DNA of 64,000 nt from assembly GCF_014526325.1 (NCBI RefSeq), contig NZ_JACNMJ010000001.1, positions 744,001 to 808,000 of the forward strand, read 5' to 3'. The number at the start of each line of letters is the position of its first letter. Position 1 is the first letter of the stretch. Below the pieces are notes generated by a model, which did not search any database, was not told the DNA's origin, and saw only the letters and a list, made by a program, of their open reading frames with translations. Below, one piece after another: positions 1 to 8,917 of this stretch. The translations under genes were made by a program, and so were the position numbers. Source of the stretch: Psychroserpens algicola. GTDB lineage: Bacteria > Bacteroidota > Bacteroidia > Flavobacteriales > Flavobacteriaceae.

Positions 1-1127
1 GTTTACAAAAATTAGAAGACAACGACTGGAATGGCGCTATTTTCGCTGCAGCGGGTTTAGGTCGCCTCAATATGAAGCCTGAAGAAAGCTTTAATTTAGA
101 GTGGATGATTCCTGCGCCTGCCCAAGGAGCCGTTATGATTGCAGCGCTTGAAAATGATGAAGAAATACGTACAATTTGCAAAGAGATTAATCATGAAGAC
201 ACTCAAATTGCAACATCTATAGAACGTGAATTCTTAAATCGCTTAGAAGGTGGATGCTCAGCACCAATTGGCGCTTTAGCTTTTGTAAAAGAGGAAGAAG
301 TCCATTTTCAAGGCATCTTATTAAGTCTTGATGGAAGTAAAAAAATAGAAGTCCAACGTACTGTCGCTTTAGGTAAACACGATGAACTCGCTCAGTTTTG
401 TTCCGATTTTATAATCGAGCGTGGCGGAAAGCGCTTAATGGACGATTTAAAAAAATCATCTCAGGAGGTTAGTATATTTTCGACCAAAACCTTAACCGAT
501 GATCAAAAACAATTGTTTCATGATGCTGTGGTTTCTGATAGTACCGATTTTATAAAAATCAGCCTCAATCGTATGACGCATAAAGTCTTACGACCAATGC
601 CAAAAAATGTAATCATTACCAGCAAAAATGCTGTTGAGGCCTTGCTAACCAACTTTGCACCTCAAGAATTACAATTTGAAAACATCTATTGTGTAGGCCG
701 ACGAACCAAGCGATTGGTAGAACGTAAAATAGGTCCTGTAAAACATACCGAAAACAACGCTAAAGCCTTAGCCGAATATTTAGTAGACTATATTGAAGGG
801 ACTCAAGTCACCTATTTCTGTAGCGATATTCGTTTAGATGAATTGCCTGAAATTTTAAAAGACAATCAAATTGAAGTCAATGAAGTAACCGCTTATGAGA
901 CTAAGTATGATGCTGTTAAAATTAAAGACACGGTTAAAGGGGTTATGTTTTATAGTCCGTCAACAGTTCAAAGCTACAAACAGGAAAATGAAAATGATGA
1001 TATTACTGCATTTTGCATAGGAGAAACTACTGCAAAAGAAGCCCGCAGACATTTTAAAGATGTTAGAATTGCTAAAGTTCCAACGGTAGAAAGTGTCATC
1101 GCGCTGGTCAACCAGTATTTTGAATAA
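1..1127 (+). CDS. hemC-hemD: Porphobilinogen deaminase / uroporphyrinogen-III synthase fusion (HemC-HemD), 5' end missing
   Basis: The gene enters the window from the left: the frame is open from base 3 with no stop, and the first residues (LEDNDWNGAIFAAAGLGRLN) are typical mid-HemC sequence, so the methionine at 72 is internal. HemC joins four porphobilinogens into hydroxymethylbilane. The cysteine that would carry the dipyrromethane cofactor lies in GGCSAPIG (codon 255-257). From about base 460 the protein continues into a HemD-like domain, which closes the tetrapyrrole to uroporphyrinogen III; this half is weakly conserved, as is usual for HemD. The fused order and the following hemE fit a haem pathway operon in Flavobacteriaceae. 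The fusion is read directly from one uninterrupted frame; the HemD assignment rests on position and length. Confidence 0.93.
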   Translation, partial: LQKLEDNDWNGAIFAAAGLGRLNMKPEESFNLEWMIPAPAQGAVMIAALENDEEIRTICKEINHEDTQIATSIEREFLNRLEGGCSAPIGALAFVKEEEVHFQGILLSLDGSKKIEVQRTVALGKHDELAQFCSDFIIERGGKRLMDDLKKSSQEVSIFSTKTLTDDQKQLFHDAVVSDSTDFIKISLNRMTHKVLRPMPKNVIITSKNAVEALLTNFAPQELQFENIYCVGRRTKRLVERKIGPVKHTENNAKALAEYLVDYIEGTQVTYFCSDIRLDELPEILKDNQIEVNEVTAYETKYDAVKIKDTVKGVMFYSPSTVQSYKQENENDDITAFCIGETTAKEARRHFKDVRIAKVPTVESVIALVNQYFE

Positions 1128-1138
1128 CGAAGCGTCAA

Positions 1139-1155
1139 GCTGAATCAAGTTCAGC
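1139..1155. repeat. Solo REP-like hairpin between hemCD and hemE
   Basis: A perfect inverted repeat, GCTGAA-TCAAG-TTCAGC, in the 49-bp gap before hemE. Its loop and stem core (TGAA.CAAGTTCA) match the hairpins of the large array at 49.2-50.6 kb, so it is probably a lone member of the same dispersed family. There is no T-run after it, so it is not a good terminator. Confidence 0.55.
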
Positions 1156-1176
1156 ATTTTAAAGGAATAAAAAACA

Positions 1177-2202
1177 ATGATAAAAAACGATTTATTTTTA
1201 AGAGCACTAAAAGGCGAAACCGTTGAGCGTCCACCAGTTTGGATGATGCGTCAAGCAGGACGTTACCTTCCAGAATTTATGGAAATCAAAGCAAAGTATG
1301 ACTTTTTCACACGTTGCCAAACGCCTGAGCTTGCCAGTGAAATTACTGTACAACCGATTCGTCGTTACGGGATGGATGCCGCTATTTTATTCAGCGATAT
1401 TTTGGTCATTCCACAAGCCATGAATATTGAAGTCCAGATGAAACCTAATTTCGGACCTTATTTACCAAATCCGGTTCGCACTCAAAAAGACGTCGACAAA
1501 GTTATTGTTCCCGATGTTAAAGAAGCTTTAAACTATGTGTATCAAGCCATTAAGGCGACTAAGGAAAAATTAAACGACGAGATTCCGTTAATCGGATTTG
1601 CAGGTTCGCCGTGGACGATTTTATGTTACTGCGTGCAAGGTCAAGGCTCTAAAAATTTTGATAAAGCCAAAGAGTTTTGCTTTACAAACCCTGTGGCGGC
1701 ACATCAATTATTGCAAAAAATCACCGATACTACCATTGCTTATTTAAAAGAAAAAGTAAAAGCAGGATGTAATGCTGTTCAGGTGTTCGATTCTTGGGGA
1801 GGCATGTTATCACCTGTTGATTATCAGGAGTTTTCATGGCAGTACATTCAACAAATTATTGATGCGTTAAAAGCCGATGCGCCTGTGATTGCCTTCGGAA
1901 AAGGCTGCTGGTTTGCATTAGACACCATGGCAAAATCTGGTGCTTCTGCTTTGGGTGTCGACTGGACTTGCTCTGCCAAAAACGCACGCTATTTAACTGG
2001 CGGAAACATTACTTTACAAGGTAATTTTGACCCGACACGTTTGTTTTCTCCGCCTTCAGACATTAAAAAAATGGTCCACCAGATGATTGATGATTTTGGT
2101 AAAGACAGATATATTGTAAATTTAGGTCATGGTATTTTACCTAATATTCCGTTAGATCACGCGAAGGCGTTTATTGATGCTGTAAAAGAATATAGGGCAT
2201 AA
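1177..2202 (+). CDS. hemE: Uroporphyrinogen decarboxylase
   Basis: Removes the four acetate carboxyls of uroporphyrinogen III to give coproporphyrinogen III, in the cytoplasm. The 341-residue length is normal. The N-terminus has the family signature [15 protein letters not shown] (residues about 19-33), with the substrate-binding arginines, and the middle has the conserved FAGSPWTI stretch (about 141-148). The ATG follows AAAGGAATAAAAAACA, a weak purine-rich leader. It lies 49 bp after hemCD and is read in the same direction, so it is likely co-transcribed. High certainty. Confidence 0.97.
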   Translation: MIKNDLFLRALKGETVERPPVWMMRQAGRYLPEFMEIKAKYDFFTRCQTPELASEITVQPIRRYGMDAAILFSDILVIPQAMNIEVQMKPNFGPYLPNPVRTQKDVDKVIVPDVKEALNYVYQAIKATKEKLNDEIPLIGFAGSPWTILCYCVQGQGSKNFDKAKEFCFTNPVAAHQLLQKITDTTIAYLKEKVKAGCNAVQVFDSWGGMLSPVDYQEFSWQYIQQIIDALKADAPVIAFGKGCWFALDTMAKSGASALGVDWTCSAKNARYLTGGNITLQGNFDPTRLFSPPSDIKKMVHQMIDDFGKDRYIVNLGHGILPNIPLDHAKAFIDAVKEYRA

Positions 2203-2203
2203 G

Positions 2204-2287
2204 TTGCGTTGGGCGTTACCTAAAGGTCGCGCTCTCACCAGTCGCTATCAAAGATGAGCTCCAACAAAGGCTCCATCGCTAACGCAA
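2204..2287. repeat. Interspersed flavobacterial-type intergenic repeat with inverted ends
   Basis: The hemE-EI24 gap contains an 84-bp GC-richer block. It begins TTGCGTTGGGCG and ends CGCTAACGCAA, so its ends are an imperfect inverted repeat. The inner text (GCGTTACCTAAAGGTCGCGC) is like a repeat I recall from many Flavobacteriaceae intergenic regions. No frame in it looks like a protein. The family match is from memory, not from a search. Confidence 0.55.
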
Positions 2288-2344
2288 AATTGAGATACAA
2301 TGGTTACTTTAGTCCTAATTTAAAACAGACGTAATTAAAGTGTT

Positions 2345-3112
2345 ATGATAAAAAATATTCTAAAAGGCATCCAGGCGTATTCAGGTGCTTTGGCATTAAT
2401 TTCAAAATTAAAGCTTTGGAAATACTTTTTTATTCCTATCATCATTAGTATCATCACTGCAACTATAATTGGATTTACAGCCTATGGTTTATCAGATAAT
2501 CTTGGTCGATTTCTGGCAAAGGTCTGGATTTGGGATTGGGGAAAAGACACCTTTACATCTGTAACAAGTGTTATTGGAGGCATTATCATAATCGCTATTG
2601 GTTTGATTCTCTACAAACACATTATAATGGCATTGTCTGCGCCATTTATGAGTCCAGTATCCGAAAAAATAGAAGCTCATCTCACAGGTATAGAAAAACA
2701 CCATCACAGAAACACCTCGTTTAAAGAGCAACTCTGGAGAGGGATTAGAATCAATATGCGAAATTTAGGCAAAGAACTTCTAATCACACTCCCTATTTTA
2801 CTCTTAAAATTTATTCCCGTAATCAATATTTTTTCTACGGTCTTATTGTTTTTGATTCAGGCGTATTATGCAGGTTTTGGTAATATGGATTATACACTAG
2901 AACGCCATTTTAAATACAGAGAAAGTATTCAGTTTGTGAGAAAATACAGAGGAGTTGCGATTGGAAATGGTATCGTATTTATGCTCTTTTTATTAATTCC
3001 GGTTATAGGCGTAATTTTAGTATTACCAATGAGTGTCACAGCAGCATCCTTAAAAACGGTAAATCTGCTTAAAGACGACCAACTGTTAGGAGGTCATAAA
3101 ACCTTAGTGTAA
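2345..3112 (+). CDS. EI24 domain-containing membrane protein (CysZ-like)
   Basis: A 255-residue integral membrane protein with four hydrophobic stretches at about residues 24-48, 66-92, 144-175 and 203-235, separated by basic loops. Pattern and length fit the EI24/CysZ family, whose best known member is a sulfate transporter; the substrate here is unknown. It lies within the haem gene run and ends one base before the GNAT gene begins, so the two are translationally close. Nothing in the sequence ties it to haem chemistry; the linkage is positional. The family call is fairly sure, the function is not. Confidence 0.75.
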   Translation: MIKNILKGIQAYSGALALISKLKLWKYFFIPIIISIITATIIGFTAYGLSDNLGRFLAKVWIWDWGKDTFTSVTSVIGGIIIIAIGLILYKHIIMALSAPFMSPVSEKIEAHLTGIEKHHHRNTSFKEQLWRGIRINMRNLGKELLITLPILLLKFIPVINIFSTVLLFLIQAYYAGFGNMDYTLERHFKYRESIQFVRKYRGVAIGNGIVFMLFLLIPVIGVILVLPMSVTAASLKTVNLLKDDQLLGGHKTLV

Positions 3113-3113
3113 A

Positions 3114-3653
3114 ATGATACAGTTCGACGGTTTTGAAATCAACCCTATCCACAGTGGTGATGCCTGGAAAATCTGTGACTTTATGGTGGCCAATGCCGAT
3201 CGCTTAAAACGCTATTTCCCAAAAACCTTAGAACAAAATTTAAACCCGACGCTCTCTCAATTTTTTGTTGAAAAAAAAGTCAAAGCCTTTGAAAACAAGT
3301 CTGAGTTTTTATTCACTCTAAAAAAAACGGAAACACGTGAACTTGCCGGACTCATATACATCAAAGAAATCGATTTGGACAATAAGCAGGGAGAATTTGC
3401 CTATTGCATTGGGTATCCTTTTGAAGGGCAAGGCTTAACATCAAAATCAATAGAAGTTTTATTGCAATATGCCTTTGAAACCATAGGTTTAAATACGCTT
3501 CAAATCATTGTACATAAAGACAATATACCAAGCGTTAGAGTTGCTAAAAAGAATGCTTTTAAATGGCAAAAAACATTAGATAAAAGTTTTACTCCTCCTG
3601 GAGAAATAGCTCTGGATATGGAACTATACGAATTATATAAAAATGAAAGATAA
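3114..3653 (+). CDS. GNAT family N-acetyltransferase (RimJ/RimL-like)
   Basis: A 179-residue protein of the GNAT fold that transfers acetyl from acetyl-CoA to an amine. The C-terminal half has the RimJ/RimL-type pattern: GEFAYCIGYPFEGQGLTSKS (about 103-122), where the GQGLTS loop would bind the CoA pyrophosphate, followed by a TLQIIVHKDNIPSVRVAKKN-type segment with the conserved Asn. The N-terminal region looks like members that acetylate ribosomal-protein N-termini, but the substrate cannot be read. It overlaps hemF by 11 bp, which indicates translational coupling. Confidence 0.85.
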   Translation: MIQFDGFEINPIHSGDAWKICDFMVANADRLKRYFPKTLEQNLNPTLSQFFVEKKVKAFENKSEFLFTLKKTETRELAGLIYIKEIDLDNKQGEFAYCIGYPFEGQGLTSKSIEVLLQYAFETIGLNTLQIIVHKDNIPSVRVAKKNAFKWQKTLDKSFTPPGEIALDMELYELYKNER

Positions 3654-4545
3654 ATTTTTCAACTACATACACGACTTACAAGATACCATCACTTCAAAGC
3701 TGGAAGCCATTGATGGTAAAGCGACATTTCAAGAAGATCTCTGGAAACGTCCTGAAGGTGGTGGTGGAAGAACACGTGTCATAGAAAATGGTGCTGTTTT
3801 TGAAAAAGGTGGTGTTAATATTTCTGGGGTTCATGGAAAACTTCCTGAGTCTATGCAAGCCTATTTTGGTGTTAAGGATGCCGATTTTTTTGCCTGCGGA
3901 CTAAGTCTTGTTCTGCATCCTAAAAACCCAATGGTGCCAACTGTTCACGCCAACTGGCGCTATTTTGAAATGTATGATCAAAAAGGTAATATTGTAGATC
4001 AATGGTTTGGTGGCGGACAAGATTTAACGCCTTATTATCTGTTTGAAGACGATGCGACACATTTTCACCAAACTTGCAAAACTGCTTGCGATAAACACCA
4101 TCCAGAATTTTATCAAAATTATAAAGCGCGTTGTGACGACTATTTTTACAACGCTCACAGAAATGAAGGTCGTGGTGTTGGTGGTTTGTTTTTCGACTAT
4201 TGCAAACAAACAGATGCGATGAACATGCAAAACTGGTACGACTTTGTCACCGAAGTTGGTAACAGTTTTTTAGAGGCCTATGTGCCCATTGTTGAAAAAA
4301 GAAAAGGTTTAGACTACACCAAAGCGCAACGGGATTGGCAGGAAATTAGACGTGGTCGCTATGTAGAGTTTAATCTCGTTCATGATAAAGGCACGCTTTT
4401 CGGATTAAAAACCAACGGTCGTATTGAAAGTATTTTGATGAGTTTACCACCTCATGTCCAATGGGTTTATGACCATCACCCAGAAAAAGGCAGCGACGAA
4501 GAAAAATTAATAAACGTATTACAAAACCCTATTGATTGGGTTTAA
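3643..4545 (+). CDS. hemF: Oxygen-dependent coproporphyrinogen III oxidase
   Basis: Converts coproporphyrinogen III to protoporphyrinogen IX using O2. The 300-residue protein carries the HemF hallmarks: WKRPEGGGGRTRVIENGAVF near the N-terminus (about 31-50), the VPTVHANWRYFE segment, WFGGGQDLTPYY and GRGVGGLFFDY in the middle, and RRGRYVEFNLVHDKGT.FGL near the C-terminus. The oxygen-dependent enzyme implies aerobic life. Its start lies inside the GNAT gene (11-bp overlap). High certainty. Confidence 0.97.
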   Translation: MKDKFFNYIHDLQDTITSKLEAIDGKATFQEDLWKRPEGGGGRTRVIENGAVFEKGGVNISGVHGKLPESMQAYFGVKDADFFACGLSLVLHPKNPMVPTVHANWRYFEMYDQKGNIVDQWFGGGQDLTPYYLFEDDATHFHQTCKTACDKHHPEFYQNYKARCDDYFYNAHRNEGRGVGGLFFDYCKQTDAMNMQNWYDFVTEVGNSFLEAYVPIVEKRKGLDYTKAQRDWQEIRRGRYVEFNLVHDKGTLFGLKTNGRIESILMSLPPHVQWVYDHHPEKGSDEEKLINVLQNPIDWV

Positions 4546-4566
4546 GACATTAAAAAATATACTACT

Positions 4567-5556
4567 ATGTTTCCACTTAGACGAAACCGAAGATTAAGAA
4601 CCAACGAAGCGATTAGAAGCTTAGTTCGTGAGACCATTATTACACCTAATGATTTTCTTGTGCCACTTTTTGTCGTTGAAGGAAAAGGCGTTAAACAAGA
4701 AATTCCATCGATGCCAAACTATTATCGCTTTAGCCTTGATTTATTAGAACACGAAGTCAAAGAGTTATGGGCACTAGGTTTAAAATCGGTGTTACTCTTC
4801 GTAAAAGTACCAGACCAATTAAAAGACAATAAAGGCACTGAAGCTTTAAATCCTGACGGACTCATGCAACGCGCCATAAAAACCGTAAAAAATGTGTGTC
4901 CACAAATGTTAGTCATGACCGATGTGGCACTTGATCCTTATTCGTCATATGGTCATGATGGTATTATTCAAAACGGCATTATAGTCAACGACGATACCGT
5001 TGATGTCTTAGCAGAAATGAGCCTATCTCATGCTCAGGCTGGTGCCGATTTTGTCGCACCAAGCGATATGATGGATGGTCGTATTTTAGCTATACGAGAA
5101 GCCTTAGAAGATGATGGATTTACCGATACTGGAATTATGAGCTATTCGGCTAAATATGCCTCAGCATTTTATGGTCCGTTTCGTGATGCTTTAGACTCTG
5201 CGCCTGCAGATGTGAAAGATATTCCGAAGGATAAAAAAACCTATCAGATGGATTTTGCCAACCGTTTTGAAGCTTTAAAAGAAACTGAAATGGATATCGA
5301 TGAAGGTGCTGATATTGTGATGGTAAAACCAGGTTTATGCTATTTAGATATTGTTAGAGAAATTAAAAATGAAGTTGATGTTCCTGTGGCTGTTTATCAG
5401 GTTTCCGGAGAATATGCGATGCTTAAAGCTGCCGCCGAAAAAGGCTGGTTAGACCATGACGCTGTGATGTTTGAACAAGTTACTGCGATTAAACGTGCTG
5501 GTGCTGATATAATTGCGAGTTACTTTGCCAAAGATGTTGTAAAATTATTATCGTAA
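4567..5556 (+). CDS. hemB: Delta-aminolevulinic acid dehydratase, Mg-type
   Basis: Condenses two 5-aminolevulinates to porphobilinogen. The 329-residue protein has the two active-site lysines in SYSAKYASAFYGPFRDA (about residues 195-211) and DIVMVKPGLCYLD (the Schiff-base lysine). The metal-site loop reads DVALDPYSSYGHDG: the cysteines that bind catalytic Zn in the animal and E. coli type enzymes are replaced by Ala, Tyr and Asp, as in Mg-dependent bacterial enzymes such as that of Pseudomonas. It follows hemF by 21 bp and closes the haem run. High certainty for the enzyme; the metal type is inferred from the loop. Confidence 0.97.
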   Translation: MFPLRRNRRLRTNEAIRSLVRETIITPNDFLVPLFVVEGKGVKQEIPSMPNYYRFSLDLLEHEVKELWALGLKSVLLFVKVPDQLKDNKGTEALNPDGLMQRAIKTVKNVCPQMLVMTDVALDPYSSYGHDGIIQNGIIVNDDTVDVLAEMSLSHAQAGADFVAPSDMMDGRILAIREALEDDGFTDTGIMSYSAKYASAFYGPFRDALDSAPADVKDIPKDKKTYQMDFANRFEALKETEMDIDEGADIVMVKPGLCYLDIVREIKNEVDVPVAVYQVSGEYAMLKAAAEKGWLDHDAVMFEQVTAIKRAGADIIASYFAKDVVKLLS

Positions 5557-5585
5557 ATTCGCAATACTAAAACTAAAATCAATCC

Positions 5586-6713
5586 ATGGGATTACTCATT
5601 TTCTACGCACTTATTTCAATTTTCTTTTCATTCTTATGCTCTATCTTAGAAGCTGTACTTCTAAGCATAACGCCTACATTTCTCAACTTAAAGAAAAGTG
5701 AAGGTAAAGCCTATGCCGAAGACTTAGAACTACTAAAAAAGGATGTTGATCGCCCACTTATTGCGATTCTGACTCTAAATACAATCGCACATACTGTGGG
5801 AGCGATTTTAGTTGGTGTACAAGCTAAAGTGGCTTATGCAGAACTCTACGGAACCACCTCAAGAAGTATTTTTGGTATTAAATTCACAGAAGACTTAATG
5901 GTTGGTGTCGTATCAACAATCATGACAATTCTTATTTTAGTGGCTTCGGAAATTATTCCGAAAACCATCGGTGCTACTTACTGGAAACAACTAGCCAATT
6001 TCACAACCAAAGCTCTAAATGTTTTAATCTTTCCGTTAAAATGGACTGGAATTCTTTGGATTCTTCAACTTACAACGAAGTTAATTGGCGGTAAAGGTCA
6101 TGGCAGTGTGCTAAGCCGAGAAGGATTTTTAGTTATGGCAGATATGGCTCATGAAGAAGGCGTATTTCAGGAAAATGAAAGTAAAATTATTAAAAACTTA
6201 CTCACCTTTAAAGAGGTCTTTGCCAAAGATATTATGACTCCAAGAACAGTCATGAAAGCTGAAGACGAAACGACAACCGTTGAGGATTTCTTCAAAAAGA
6301 ACATGAACCTTCGTTTTTCACGAATTCCTATTTATTCTGATAACCCAGATAATATCAAAGGCCTGGTATTAAAAGATGAGATTTTTAAGGAAATGGCTTT
6401 GGATAATGGGACTAAAAAACTATCAGAATTAAAACGTCATATTATTGTTGTGGATCGCAACTTAGCGATTCCAAAATTATTCGAACAATTGGTAGAAACT
6501 CGTAATCATATGGCACTTGTGGTTGATGAATATGGTTCAGTAAGTGGTTTAGTAACTATGGAAGATGTGATAGAAACCTTACTTGGGTTAGAAATTATGG
6601 ATGAAAGTGACAATGTCACAGATCTTCAATATATGGCTAGAAAAAGCTGGGAATCACGAGCTAAAAAATTAGGAATTCTAGACGATAACGCTTCCGAAGA
6701 CAACAACCAATAA
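5586..6713 (+). CDS. CNNM/DUF21-CBS domain membrane protein (HlyC/CorC family)
   Basis: A 375-residue protein with an N-terminal DUF21 (CNNM) membrane domain of about four hydrophobic segments (residues 2-22, 58-82, 100-125, 130-160) and then a cytoplasmic CBS pair: IMTPRTVM opens the first CBS (about 214) and VDEYGSVSGLVTMEDVIETL closes the second (about 317-336). The C-terminal CorC/HlyC transporter-associated domain of longer paralogues is absent; the chain ends in an acidic tail. The family is linked to Mg/Co handling, but no substrate can be read here. Its stop codon overlaps the next ATG (TAATG). Confidence 0.88.
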   Translation: MGLLIFYALISIFFSFLCSILEAVLLSITPTFLNLKKSEGKAYAEDLELLKKDVDRPLIAILTLNTIAHTVGAILVGVQAKVAYAELYGTTSRSIFGIKFTEDLMVGVVSTIMTILILVASEIIPKTIGATYWKQLANFTTKALNVLIFPLKWTGILWILQLTTKLIGGKGHGSVLSREGFLVMADMAHEEGVFQENESKIIKNLLTFKEVFAKDIMTPRTVMKAEDETTTVEDFFKKNMNLRFSRIPIYSDNPDNIKGLVLKDEIFKEMALDNGTKKLSELKRHIIVVDRNLAIPKLFEQLVETRNHMALVVDEYGSVSGLVTMEDVIETLLGLEIMDESDNVTDLQYMARKSWESRAKKLGILDDNASEDNNQ

Positions 6714-7186
6714 TGGAAACTTGCATCATCAATTCGCCTCTTGGTTTTACCAAAATTATTGGTGATAAAGATGGTATTACGCAAGTTACTGTTCTAAATT
6801 CTGAAGAAAAGGAAACGGATATTATTCCTGACGAACTGGAAGATTGCGCTATTCAGCTACAGGAATATTTTGAAGGTTCACGTACAAAATTTGATTTAAA
6901 ATTAAATCCGCAAGGCACTGAATTTCAAAAATTAATCTGGACACTTCTTGAGGAGATTCCCTACGGAAAAACGGTTTCGTATTTACAATTATCAAAACGG
7001 CTGGGTGATGTCAAAGCGATTAGAGCTGTTGCTAATGCTAATGGTAAAAATCCATTGTGGATTATAATACCTTGTCATCGTGTTATTGGTAGTGACGGAA
7101 GCCTTACAGGATATGCTGGAGGACTACACAGAAAACAGTGGTTGCTGGAACATGAAAGCCCTTATAAACAACAATCTTTATTTTAA
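6713..7186 (+). CDS. ogt: Methylated-DNA-[protein]-cysteine S-methyltransferase
   Basis: A suicide repair protein that takes the alkyl group from O6-alkylguanine onto its own cysteine. The 157-residue chain has a degenerate N-terminal ribonuclease-H-like domain and the full C-terminal DNA-binding domain: GTEFQKLIWTLLEEIPYGKTVSY, then AIRAVANANGKNP and the acceptor motif IIPCHRVIGSDGSLTGYAGG. The cysteine of PCHRV is the acceptor. It overlaps both neighbours by single-base TAATG junctions, so the three genes from 5586 to 7701 are translationally coupled. Confidence 0.95.
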   Translation: METCIINSPLGFTKIIGDKDGITQVTVLNSEEKETDIIPDELEDCAIQLQEYFEGSRTKFDLKLNPQGTEFQKLIWTLLEEIPYGKTVSYLQLSKRLGDVKAIRAVANANGKNPLWIIIPCHRVIGSDGSLTGYAGGLHRKQWLLEHESPYKQQSLF

Positions 7187-7701
7187 TGTATAGGTACTTA
7201 AGTCAAGTATTAAAACGTTTTGTTAAGCCTTCAACTTTATTTAAATATGGCTTCAACTGGTCGCCCATGTATAGGCGAACCACTGCTAAATTAATTGAAG
7301 TTAGTGACGATTTACACAAGGTGGTCATCACGATGAAACCACAGTGGAAAAATCGCAATTTTGTAGGTTCTATATTTGGAGGAAGCATGTTATCGGCTAC
7401 CGACCCAATTTACATGATCCAGCTTATACAAATCTTAGGTGATGATTATGTTGTTTGGGATAAATATGTTGAAGCACGCTATAAAAGACCTGCTAAAAGC
7501 AAAATATTTGGTGTGTTTATATTTTCCGAAGAGGATATTAAACAAATAAAACAAGATGTAGCTCTAAACCATGAAATTGATCTTGTTAAAACGATGAGTC
7601 TCGTGGATAGCAACCAAAATAATATTGCTACTTTTAAGAAAACAATTTATATCGCAGACAAGCAATTTTACAAGGAAAAGTTAAAACAACGTCGTACATA
7701 A
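7186..7701 (+). CDS. DUF4442 hotdog-fold protein
   Basis: A 171-residue soluble protein resembling the DUF4442 family, a hotdog-fold group related to acyl-CoA thioesterases. The conserved core is the stretch around NFVGSIFGGSMLSATDPIYM (about 64-83), where the glycine-rich turn and the following helix lie in hotdog enzymes, then a Y..ARYKRPA strand. Catalytic activity has not been established for most members, and no classical catalytic Asp/Glu can be named. It is coupled by TAATG to ogt; the pairing may be only positional. Confidence 0.7.
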   Translation: MYRYLSQVLKRFVKPSTLFKYGFNWSPMYRRTTAKLIEVSDDLHKVVITMKPQWKNRNFVGSIFGGSMLSATDPIYMIQLIQILGDDYVVWDKYVEARYKRPAKSKIFGVFIFSEEDIKQIKQDVALNHEIDLVKTMSLVDSNQNNIATFKKTIYIADKQFYKEKLKQRRT

Positions 7702-7717
7702 ATACAATGAAATACAA

Positions 7718-8872
7718 ATGAAATTTTTAAAAAAATTCTTCAAATGGACATTAGGCATTATCGCCTTATTGGTGTTACTCTTATATATTTTTGATTACGG
7801 TTATATCTTAAGAGGTGTGCGTGTGGTCTATTTTACAGGACATGACACAGCATTTATCGATGACTACCCGTATTTTGAAAACGATACCATTAACAAAGGA
7901 GCCACTACAGATGAATGGGCTAATCATAAAAATTATAATACCGTAACACCAACACCAGCCTTAGAAAAAGCAAATCAAGATTGGGGAACTATAGCCTATG
8001 TGATTATTAAAAACGATAGTATTTGGTTTGAAACTTATTATGATGGTTTTGATGATACATCAAAAACCAATTCATTTTCTATGGCAAAAAGTTATACCTC
8101 AGGCTTATTAGGTAAAGCAATTATGGATGGTTATATCGAGAGTTTGGACCAACCGCTTAGTGATTTTTTCCCGGAATACAGCTATGCAAAAACTACTGTG
8201 GGAGATTTGTCGTCTATGGCATCAGGATTAGATTGGGTAGAGCATTATACGAGTCCGTTTTCAGTAACAGCCAGAGCAAATTATGATGATGATTTAGCTG
8301 AAACCATTTTAAATCAAAAGGTCGTAAAAACTCCTGGAGTTGCATTTGAATATTTGAGTGGCAGCACCCAATTATTGGGAATGGTCATCGAAAAAGCAAC
8401 AGGAAAAACACTTTCTAATTATCTCTCTGAAAGCTTCTGGAAACCTTTAGGATCGTCGGAAGATGCACTTTGGCAGTTAGATGACGAAGACAACAGACTG
8501 GCTAAAGCATTTTGTTGTATCGCTAGTAATGCTAAAGATTTTGCCCGATTTGGAAAGTTGTATAAAGATCATGGACAATGGAACGGACAACAATTATTAG
8601 ATTCTGCATTTGTAGCAAAATCCATTACACCGCGATTTCCTGAAAGTCCAGAATATGGATATGGATGGTGGCTTAAAGACGTTGGAGACAAAAGTTTTTT
8701 TATGATGCGAGGACACTTAGGGCAATACGTTATTGTTGAGCCGGATGACAATGTTATTATCGTTAGATTAGGACATCGAAAATCTCCAGATAACAATACA
8801 CATACATTTAGTAACGATATTTCTTTGTATATTGAAGAAGCTTACAAGATGTTAGGCACACCTATCAATTAA
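7718..8872 (+). CDS. Class C beta-lactamase-family serine hydrolase
   Basis: A 384-residue protein of the penicillin-binding/beta-lactamase class C fold. An N-terminal hydrophobic segment (residues about 10-27) acts as signal or membrane anchor, so it is probably periplasmic. The catalytic SxxK is SMAK in SFSMAKSYTSG (about 122-132), the second motif is YLSGS (about 209) at the YxN/YxS place, and RGHLGQY (about 331-337) fits the third motif position. The family covers esterases, D-aminopeptidases and beta-lactamases; the substrate is not readable. It starts 16 bp after the DUF4442 gene. Confidence 0.85.
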   Translation: MKFLKKFFKWTLGIIALLVLLLYIFDYGYILRGVRVVYFTGHDTAFIDDYPYFENDTINKGATTDEWANHKNYNTVTPTPALEKANQDWGTIAYVIIKNDSIWFETYYDGFDDTSKTNSFSMAKSYTSGLLGKAIMDGYIESLDQPLSDFFPEYSYAKTTVGDLSSMASGLDWVEHYTSPFSVTARANYDDDLAETILNQKVVKTPGVAFEYLSGSTQLLGMVIEKATGKTLSNYLSESFWKPLGSSEDALWQLDDEDNRLAKAFCCIASNAKDFARFGKLYKDHGQWNGQQLLDSAFVAKSITPRFPESPEYGYGWWLKDVGDKSFFMMRGHLGQYVIVEPDDNVIIVRLGHRKSPDNNTHTFSNDISLYIEEAYKMLGTPIN

Positions 8873-8917
8873 ATATAAATCTCTAAACATTAGAATGACT
8901 TAAAACCTTTTTCACTC

